From contig WRIC01000008.1 in the NCBI GenBank assembly GCA_009782915.1, positions 26,774 through 90,773 of the forward strand: DNA of 64,000 nucleotides. Direction: 5' to 3'. A program made the position numbers and the translations under genes. The DNA is from Propionibacteriaceae bacterium. GTDB taxonomy: Bacteria > Actinomycetota > Actinomycetes > Propionibacteriales > Propionibacteriaceae. Positions 29,458 to 36,600 of this stretch are shown one piece after another (within the stretch, counting starts at the first letter, position 1; every line of letters begins with the position of its first letter). Under the pieces are notes generated by a model. It was not told where the DNA came from. It searched no databases and worked only from the letters and a program-made list of their open reading frames with translations.

Positions 29458-31022
29458 GATTCTCCTGTCGTTGTCTCGAGCGCCACAGCCATCAGCGGAA
29501 GGCTACGCTCGTAGTGTTGAAGGAACTGTTGATAGCCGGCCACATCGCCAGGATCGGGTTCGAGGGTTTCGATTTCAGTGTGAGCGAAGACCACCTGGGT
29601 GAGGTAGTCCCCCAGCGACAGTCCCTGGGTGTCAGCCCCATAGGCAGCTAAGATAGCCATCCCCCAGGCTCCCCCTTCAGAGGCAGTCGCACCAACACTG
29701 ACTGGGGTGTTCATGGCAGCTGCGAGGATGGACTGGGCTACTGTCTTGGTGGTGAATATCCCCCCATGTGCCCTCATGGTGTCCAACTCGACTTGCTCTG
29801 ACTCAAGGATTCTCATCCCCAAGGAGAGGGTCGCAAAGGAACTCATCAGTAGGGTTCTCATGAGGTTCTCTAAGGTCAGTGATGATTCGGGGGTACGCAC
29901 AATCAGCGGTCGACCTCCCGTGAGACCAGTGATGGGTTCTCCCGCTAGGTAGTTGTATGCCAGGAGTCCACCACCATCTTTGTCCCCGTCGAGCCCAGCA
30001 TGGAAGAGGGTGGAAAAGACCTGCGTGGACTCCAGTGGCATCTGGGCTCTGGAAGCAAATTGGGTGAAGACACCCGCCCAAGCGTCCAGTTCGGATGCCC
30101 CATTGTTGCAGTGCACCATAGCCACAGGGTCTCCTGCTGGCGTAGTGACCATGTCGATCTCTGGATGCAGGGCAGTCAGTTCGCGCTCCAAAACGATCAT
30201 GGCAAAGATGGAGGTTCCCGCAGAGATATTTCCGGTTCGCGGGGCAACAGCATGGGTAGCAACCATTCCTGTACCTGCATCACCTTCCGGTGGTACGACC
30301 ACAATCCCATCGGGCAGGTCACCTGAGGGATCAATGAGCCTCGCTCCAGAGGTTGTGAGTGTCCCTGCTGGTTGGCCGGCCACTCGTACTTCAGGCAGGA
30401 TCGTAGAAAGTTGTATCCCAGCATCATGTTCGTCGAGCAGTTCTTGGGCTAAGTCCATGCGAGGGCGATCCCAGCTGTGAGTTTCATCGATGGGGAAAAC
30501 CCCGGAAGCATCTCCGACACCAAGAACCTTCTCACCGGTGAGTTTCCAGTGAACATACCCAGCTAGTGTGGTGATGTGATCAATCGAGGACACGTGGTCC
30601 TCATGATTCAGCACTGCTTGATAGAGATGGGCTATTGTCCAGCGCTGAGGGATAGTGAACCTCAGTTTCGTGGTCAGCACTGCACTTGCCTCAAGGGTCA
30701 TCGTGTTACGCCAGGTACGAAATTGGGCGAGTTGTGCACCGGTGTCATCAAAGACCAGGTATCCATGCATCATCGCTGAGACACCGATGGCGGAAATGAC
30801 CGGTGGCTCACCATTGTCAGCGACATAGGTTTGTTTGAGTTCGCCATAGGCTTGAGACAAGCCCTCCCACACTTCGTTTAACCCGTAGGTCCAGATTCCT
30901 TGATCGAAGTGGTTTTCCCAGGTGTGAGACCCCGCAGCAACGACCTGGTGGTCGGAGTCAATGAGGACAGCTTTGATTCGTGTGGAACCAAACTCTATCC
31001 CGAGGTAATGATCTTGTTTCAT
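29454..31022 (-). CDS. FGGY-family sugar kinase, probable L-ribulokinase
   Basis: A 522-residue kinase of the FGGY (hexokinase/actin fold) family. The phosphate-1 loop is EFGSTRIKAVLID, and GVSAMMHGYLVFD and GDASGVFPID match a branch found beside araA/araD in several actinobacteria and Bacteroidetes in place of classical AraB. No other ribulokinase is encoded here, and it is the first gene of the araD-araA operon, so phosphorylation of L-ribulose is the simplest role. Xylulose kinase activity cannot be excluded by sequence. The ATG follows GAAGG; a GTG one codon upstream is an alternative. Confidence 0.82.
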   Translation of the reverse strand: MKQDHYLGIEFGSTRIKAVLIDSDHQVVAAGSHTWENHFDQGIWTYGLNEVWEGLSQAYGELKQTYVADNGEPPVISAIGVSAMMHGYLVFDDTGAQLAQFRTWRNTMTLEASAVLTTKLRFTIPQRWTIAHLYQAVLNHEDHVSSIDHITTLAGYVHWKLTGEKVLGVGDASGVFPIDETHSWDRPRMDLAQELLDEHDAGIQLSTILPEVRVAGQPAGTLTTSGARLIDPSGDLPDGIVVVPPEGDAGTGMVATHAVAPRTGNISAGTSIFAMIVLERELTALHPEIDMVTTPAGDPVAMVHCNNGASELDAWAGVFTQFASRAQMPLESTQVFSTLFHAGLDGDKDGGGLLAYNYLAGEPITGLTGGRPLIVRTPESSLTLENLMRTLLMSSFATLSLGMRILESEQVELDTMRAHGGIFTTKTVAQSILAAAMNTPVSVGATASEGGAWGMAILAAYGADTQGLSLGDYLTQVVFAHTEIETLEPDPGDVAGYQQFLQHYERSLPLMAVALETTTGES

Positions 31023-31076
31023 CACACCTTCACCGTGCTCACTCTGCGCCGCTCATGGCGCATATTGCCTTGAATT

Positions 31077-31106
31077 ATGTTAACGCTCACATATGGAGAG
31101 TGTCAA
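31077..31106 (-). promoter_or_regulatory. Promoter and operator of the ara operon
   Basis: On the minus strand TTGACA (31106-31101) is followed after 18 bases by TAACAT (31082-31077). ATGTGAGCGTTAACA (31092-31078) fills the spacer and covers the -10 box, the classical repression position. The same 15 bases occur at 21817-21831 before the importer operon. The divergent LacI-type gene starts about 120 bases away. Confidence 0.85.
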
Positions 31107-31224
31107 GGGTTTCTCCGTTGATTCTCACTCTATTGAGACCAGGAAACCCCCCAGTATCCCCCCTGCATAGTGTGATCGTGAACACGAACACGACAAATAG
31201 CCTTTCACCCCTTAGACTAGGGGC

Positions 31225-32235
31225 ATGGAAGAGACCCGAACTAGCCCAACAATTGCTGATGTTGCTCACCTGGCAGGGGTCTCCCATCAGACAGTGTCAC
31301 GTGTGTTAAACAACCATCCGTCAGTGTCGACGAAAACCCATCATAAAGTCTCCCAGGCCATCGCCTCCTTGGGTTATCGGCGTAATCTTGCCGCTCGCAC
31401 CCTCGCCACCGGCACGAGCCGTGTCATTGGGGTCCTGGTTACCCGTACCCACCTGTCTGGCCCCTCCGCAGCTCTACTCGCCATCGAGCAGACAGCTCGA
31501 CTGGGAGGCTACTGGGTGTCCATGGCGGGACTGCAACGCAATGATCCGAAGGAGGTCACCGAAGTCATCTCCCACTTCATTGACCAGGGTGTTGATGGCA
31601 TCATCGCTGTTGCACAAACTGAGACAGCTGTGGAGGCGACCTTGCAGGCTTCGGGGTCCATGCCGACTGTCCTGGTCACCTCGGGGGCGGTTCCCCCCGA
31701 CCGGTTCAGTGTTGATATTGACCAGGGTGAGGGCGCCGACCAAGCTATGACGATCCTGAAAGGACTCAGGCATTCCTCTATCGCCCACATCAGTGGGCCT
31801 CACGATGACCTTCACGCTTCGGTACGTGCTGAGAGTTGGCGTCGAGCCCTACCCGCAGGACAAGATCCAAACGGGTTGCTCATTGAGGGAGATTGGACCT
31901 CCCAGTCGGGTTATGGGGCAGCGATGACTCTGCTGGCCAATAAGACGTTGCCCACAGCTATTTTCGCCGGAAACGACACCATGGGGTTCGGGGTCTTGCG
32001 CGCCTTGCATGATCGTGGAATCGGTGTTCCAGGGGGAATCTCTGTGGTGGGTTTCGATGACATCGCCGGAGCGGACTGCTCCATTCCACCACTGACCACG
32101 ATCCACCAGGATCACCATGGGTTGGGGCAAGCCTCCATGGAACTACTTCTCGAAGCCATCGCTGGCCACGAAGCTCGCTCCATGAAGATCCCGACCCAGT
32201 TGATCGTACGAGCCTCAACAGGTGTGCCTGCGTAA
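31225..32235 (+). CDS. LacI-family transcriptional regulator of the arabinose regulon
   Basis: A 336-residue repressor: N-terminal helix-turn-helix TIADVAHLAGVSHQTVSRVL, hinge near residue 60 (RRNLAARTLATGTSRVIGVL), then a periplasmic-binding-like effector domain (FAGNDTMGFGVLRAL, SVVGFDDIAGADC). It diverges from the ara operon and very probably binds the shared operator at both promoters; the inducer is likely L-arabinose or a derivative. A -10-like TAGACT at 31213-31218 ends six bases before the ATG, and no Shine-Dalgarno sequence is visible, so the message is probably leaderless. Its last codons lie in a 46-bp sequence repeated at 33558. Confidence 0.88.
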   Translation: MEETRTSPTIADVAHLAGVSHQTVSRVLNNHPSVSTKTHHKVSQAIASLGYRRNLAARTLATGTSRVIGVLVTRTHLSGPSAALLAIEQTARLGGYWVSMAGLQRNDPKEVTEVISHFIDQGVDGIIAVAQTETAVEATLQASGSMPTVLVTSGAVPPDRFSVDIDQGEGADQAMTILKGLRHSSIAHISGPHDDLHASVRAESWRRALPAGQDPNGLLIEGDWTSQSGYGAAMTLLANKTLPTAIFAGNDTMGFGVLRALHDRGIGVPGGISVVGFDDIAGADCSIPPLTTIHQDHHGLGQASMELLLEAIAGHEARSMKIPTQLIVRASTGVPA

Positions 32236-32255
32236 CCTGCTCAGACTCGCCACAG
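32210..32255. repeat. 46-bp direct repeat, left copy
   Basis: Covers the last codons and stop of the LacI-type gene. It matches 33558-33603 at 44 of 46 positions in the same orientation. The two copies bracket a 1.3-kb block of palindromes with a GIY-YIG gene. Confidence 0.9.
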
Positions 32256-32405
32256 GGTGAGCGTGGTGGGGGGTATATGCCACAGGACCTGTCCGCGTGC
32301 GACAAAATAGCCGCGACCGTTCAGTGATGTAAATGTGGGATCGTTGCGTTGCTAGTCCATATGCGATTCATGGTGCCCCCACTAAGTCGTTGCTGATACC
32401 ACAAC

Positions 32406-32543
32406 GTCATTCCGTGCGTAGTCACGGAATCCAGACGTGATGGTTTCCACGAATGGGATTGTGTGTGGTTGGTGAGACTATTCGGTTACTCCCCATGGTG
32501 GTTGGTGTGGATTCTGGACCCTGCGACTTCGCGCAGGGTGACG
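32406..32543. repeat. Composite palindrome element without gene
   Basis: A hairpin with arms TTCCGTG/CACGGAA (32406-32436) is paired with an inverted CCCTGCG/CGCAGGG copy ending at 32543. About 80 bases of spacer between them match the spacers at 15632-15708 and 33143-33220. An 18-bp tail (GGTGACGATGGTGAAGGT) follows twice. The rest of 32236-32686 holds no gene; a stretch near 32330-32350 resembles the GGATCGTTGC dyad of the 15.6-kb block. Confidence 0.8.
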
Positions 32544-32587
32544 ATGGTGAAGGTGCACAGGGTGACGATGGTGAAGGTTTTGGTACT

Positions 32588-33093
32588 GTCATTCCGTGCG
32601 TAGTCACGGAATCCAGACATGCGGTTATCCACAATAATAGAGTTTGTCCATGGTGATCAGCGTGATGTCTTCAGTAGGCTCACAATATGGCAAAAATGGC
32701 ATACACGTACATGATGGCAAATAAACGGAATGGGACTCTATATGTGGGTGTCACCTCTAATCTGGAGCGCCGGGTTTTTCAGCATAAAGACAAAACATAT
32801 CCTGGATTCACAGCAAAGTACGGCATTGACCTCCTTGTATGGTTTGAAGGTGGTGAAAGCATTGAGGAGGCGATTGCCCTTGAAAAGAAGATCAAAAATT
32901 GGAAACGGCAACAGAAGACTGCTTTGATCGAGAAGACCAACCCCCAGTGGAGAGACTTGAGTGAAGACTTCTGAGCGGATGCTGGTCGTTGGTTCAACGA
33001 ACTCTCAATGGTGGTGGTTGTGGTTTCTGGGCCCTGTGACGTAGCCTGTTCTGCGGAGCGCGCCAGCGCGACTCGCAGTGCACAGGGTGACGG
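32588..33093. mobile_element. Palindrome-bounded element carrying a GIY-YIG nuclease gene (copy 1)
   Basis: The left boundary hairpin is 32588-32618 (arms TTCCGTG/CACGGAA, ending TCCAGAC). Then come GCGGTTATCCACAA with a perfect DnaA-box sequence (32625-32633), a 50-base leader containing GGTGATCAGCGTGA, the GIY-YIG gene, a TGGTGGTGGTTGTGGTTTCTGG segment, and a right inverted hairpin (about 33030-33093, arms CCCTGTG/CACAGGG) with an inner stem. The element at 42994-43525 has the same order. Mobility is inferred from this shared architecture and the flanking 46-bp direct repeats; no transposase is present. Confidence 0.55.
32687..32974 (+). CDS. Single-domain GIY-YIG endonuclease (copy 1)
   Basis: A 95-residue protein that is one GIY-YIG nuclease domain. 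The motif tyrosines are in TYMMANKRNGTLYVGVT (the GIY and YIG equivalents), followed by the catalytic Arg in LERRVFQHK and the metal-binding Glu in the later helix (AIALEKKIKNWKR). It belongs to the small stand-alone class related to the UvrC nuclease domain and homing endonucleases. No DNA-binding domain is attached. It is closely similar to the gene at 43135-43422, and both lie between inverted palindromes, so I infer that it acts on the palindromes rather than in general repair. The ATG has no strong ribosome site. Confidence 0.88.
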   Translation: MAKMAYTYMMANKRNGTLYVGVTSNLERRVFQHKDKTYPGFTAKYGIDLLVWFEGGESIEEAIALEKKIKNWKRQQKTALIEKTNPQWRDLSEDF

Positions 33094-33111
33094 TTGTGGA
33101 GGTTTGGTACT

Positions 33112-33545
33112 GTCATTCCGTGCGTAGTCACGGAATCCAGATGTGATAGTTCCCACGACTAGGGTTGTGTGTGGTTGGTGAGATTGTTCGGTTGCTACCC
33201 ATCATGGTTGATGTGGATTCTGGACCCTGCGACTTCGCACAGGGTGACGGTTGCTGAGGTGTCATTGGAGTTGGGCGCAACGATACTGTATTGCCACCAT
33301 CGGCAATTGCGGCATCTTTCGAATAACCGCGACTCATTCCCAACCTCACTAAGTCATTCCGTGCGTAGTCACGGAATCCAGATGTGATAGTTCCCACGAC
33401 TGGGATTGTGTGTGGTCGGTGAGATTGTTCGGTTGCTACCCATCATGGTTGATGTGGATTCTGGACCCTGCGACTTCGCACAGGGTGACGGTGGTGGCAT
33501 CGCGCAGGGTGACGGTGGTGGCATCGAGCAGGGTGACGGTGGTGG
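33112..33545. repeat. Two composite palindrome elements with amplified tails
   Basis: Two units of the gene-less subfamily lie at 33112-33250 and 33353-33491. Each has a TTCCGTG/CACGGAA hairpin, a spacer of about 80 bases nearly identical in both, and an inverted CCCTGCG/CGCACAGGG hairpin. The second is followed by three 24-bp tail units (CAGGGTGACGGTGGTGGCAT). The intervening bases repeat the 15.8-kb segment (GCAACGAT, GCGGCATCTTTCGAA). There is no gene in 32975-33562. Confidence 0.85.
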
Positions 33546-33557
33546 GCCCACGGGGAT

Positions 33558-33603
33558 GAGCCTCAACTGGTGTGCCTGCGTAACCTGCTCAGGCTCGCCA
33601 CAG
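33558..33603. repeat. 46-bp direct repeat, right copy
   Basis: Contains the last codons of the minus-strand Ig-repeat surface protein and matches 32210-32255 at 44 of 46 positions. Each copy therefore supplies the coding end of a different gene on opposite strands. Confidence 0.9.
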
Positions 33604-36600
33604 CTAAACCACCGGCAACCATCATCACAGCAATCCACACAGTCACTGGTGAAGAGATCAACCCTCCTGTGGGAGCAACCGCTGATGGTGCTGCAGGTGG
33701 AGTCACTGTTGTGGGCGGTGGTGAGGTGGTTCCTCCCCCAGGCGGCGCAGTGGTCCCTCCGCCGCTGGGGGCTGCCTGAACCTCGAAGGTTCTCGATGCT
33801 TCACCCCACTGCTGGCTGGATAGTGTTGCTGTGTGAACACCAGGGTCCAAACTAGCTGGAATACTGAAGGCGAACGAGACTGTCCCTTGACCAGAGGCTG
33901 TTTGCGTGCCAACAACCCACGGGTTTGAGGTCACCACCAAACGTACTTCCTCCCCGGGTTCAAACCCTGATCCGTTCACCACTTGGGTTTCACCAACCAC
34001 TCGCGAACTGTGGGTGATCGACACCTGAGGTTCGTATCGTGGAATTGATCGGTCAAAGAAGGTGACCTCCACACCTGATCCAGTGATCTCTTCAGAGTTG
34101 ATCAGTACAGTCACAGAGTTGGGTCCTGCTTTGGTACTCGACAAGGACACCTGGCACACCCCTTGGGCATTACTCGTACATTGAGGGGCACTCAAGGTCC
34201 CAAATCCACTGACATGGAACTCCACCTCGACAGATTCCATGGCGCGACCTTGGCTATCTTTCACGGTTGCTGTGACATCCACAGTGTCACCCACCCAAGG
34301 AATAGTCGAGGACACGCTCACAGAGGACTGGCTCACCGACACCGTCGGCACCATCTCGGCAAAGGTCAAGACAAACTCACGAGTGATAATGGTTCCACAT
34401 TCGTCGGATTCAGGAACAGACACCGTATACTCCCCAGCAGTAAGCGTCGTGAATCTCACGTGATATATCCCACTGCCCTGATCCACAGGTGCGCTCATGA
34501 GCAGTCGCGGATCCGAGACCTCAATGTCGTCGAGTTGGGGGGTGTCGTTTTCATTGGTCATCACAATGGTTCCCACCCAAGCGGAGAGTCCATCAGCAAC
34601 AACAGTTTCGCTGTAAGGTGTGTTGACGTCGCGTCCGATAGTCATCGAGTATGGTGTTTGTGGACCGAAGCAGTCACCACGGGCAGTGAACTCGATCACA
34701 CGGGCAACCACAACAGGATTCCCGTCAACATCAAGCATCATGGCACGAACAGTAGGCTTGCCAGCCACAACAGATGCCATCGTGAAGGTGTAGGTTCCAT
34801 CACCCACATCGGTGATATCCGAGAAAGTCACAGCAGGTTCTGTTGATGACAGTACGATCTCATGAGCCATCCCTGCTACTCCCACTCCCATACCATCACT
34901 GACAGTCACGGTTCCCGTCCATGCCGGTCGACCATTGGGCTCGGTGTTAGCCAGTGGCTCTACCTCAAATTCCATGGTCCATGATAGCTGGACGGGAGGC
35001 ATAGTGAGGAAGGTTACATACTGGGTTCTACTTGTGAATCCGCACAGATCACTACCCACCGTGACCGTGATCAAGAAATTGCCCACAATAGGTGAGGTCA
35101 GTTCGAAGGTGTACGTGCCATCACCTTGATCCACTACCGCTGTGGAGCGTACCTGAGGATCTGAGGCAGTCACCTGGATTCCTCCGCTGTTACCTGAACC
35201 ATCACCTGCTGGGCTACCCAACCTGACAGTGCCAGTCCACGATGATTCGTCGTTGGCATAGACCGGTCCACCGTGAGTGGGAGCCACCGTGAATCCTTCC
35301 AACCAGTACGCTGGATCGCACTCGGGGATCGGCCAAAATTCCATAGTGCGACTAACCTCTGATGGTGGACCCATCCACGGATCGTTGGGTATGGACAGAG
35401 TCACAGTGAACTGCCCTGGCTCAGTTGAAGTAAATTCCACGGTATAAGTACCGTCGCCATGATCGACTATCTCGGACGGTTCTACTGCGGGGTCCGACAC
35501 CGTCATCTCGACAACAGAGGCAAGACCATAGGAAGGTGTCATCGTTGCGTCAAGGCGGAATGTTCCGACCCAGGTTTGTTTTCCATCCGCTAATGGATGG
35601 CCACTGTCTGAAGTCAGGTCGAATCCCATAAAGTAGACATAGTTATAGTCAGCATGAGTGGCCGAGAAATACATCGTCCGATCTATGGAGTGGACGCGAC
35701 GTGATTCTGCCAGAGCAACGGTGGCAACTGCGTCGAAGTTTCCTCCCACAACAACAGAGGTCTTGGCTGTGAATCGTATGGTGTAGGTCCCGTCATTGTT
35801 GTCCACGACATCGGAGATATTCACTTTCTCTGTGTCCACACTCACCTCGAAGGCATCGCCAAAACCAGAAGCCACTGCACCAGGTTCCGGGTTGCCCTCG
35901 AATCCTAGAATCACTGTTCCCATATATTCGTCAACATAAGCGAAGGTGGGATGTTCACTGGTCACCACAGGGTTGACAGTGAAATCAACCAACACGACCT
36001 CAGGTTCCACTGGTGGTGTCACAACCTCGTCGAAGGTCATGGCCCGTTGAAGAGTCTTCCCATTGACAGTGGTGCGCAGCTCGAAGGTTCCCGGTGTGTC
36101 TGATGTGAGATGAACAGTGTAGGTTCCGTCATCATTATCGGTCAGAGATGACACTGTGACACTTGGATCTGAGGCAGTGATCTCCATCACATCGCCGAAT
36201 CCCGTAGCAGGGGTACGCAACCGAGCAGTATCCACTAGGGTGATGGTGGCTGTGTAGTCGTCTAAATCATTGGCAGTCACACTCGACGAATCGCTACGAA
36301 TGTCCACATTAGCCAAGATGAGTACGGGGGCTGGTGGTGCAGGGCGATCAACGAACCGTACCTGTCGGGTCATGGTTTGCACCTCAATGCCGTTGTCTAC
36401 AGCAACAGTGATCGTGAAAGTTCCTGCCTTGGTTGAGTAGACATTGAACATCTTTATATCGTTTAACTCCGAGATGGTCACCGCCGGATCAGAGGCTGTG
36501 ATGGTGATGGAATCGTTGTAACCCCGGAATCCACCACCAAGGAAGTCCCTGATAGTCACTGATCCTCCCCACCCAACGGAACTATTGGTATAAATCGGTT

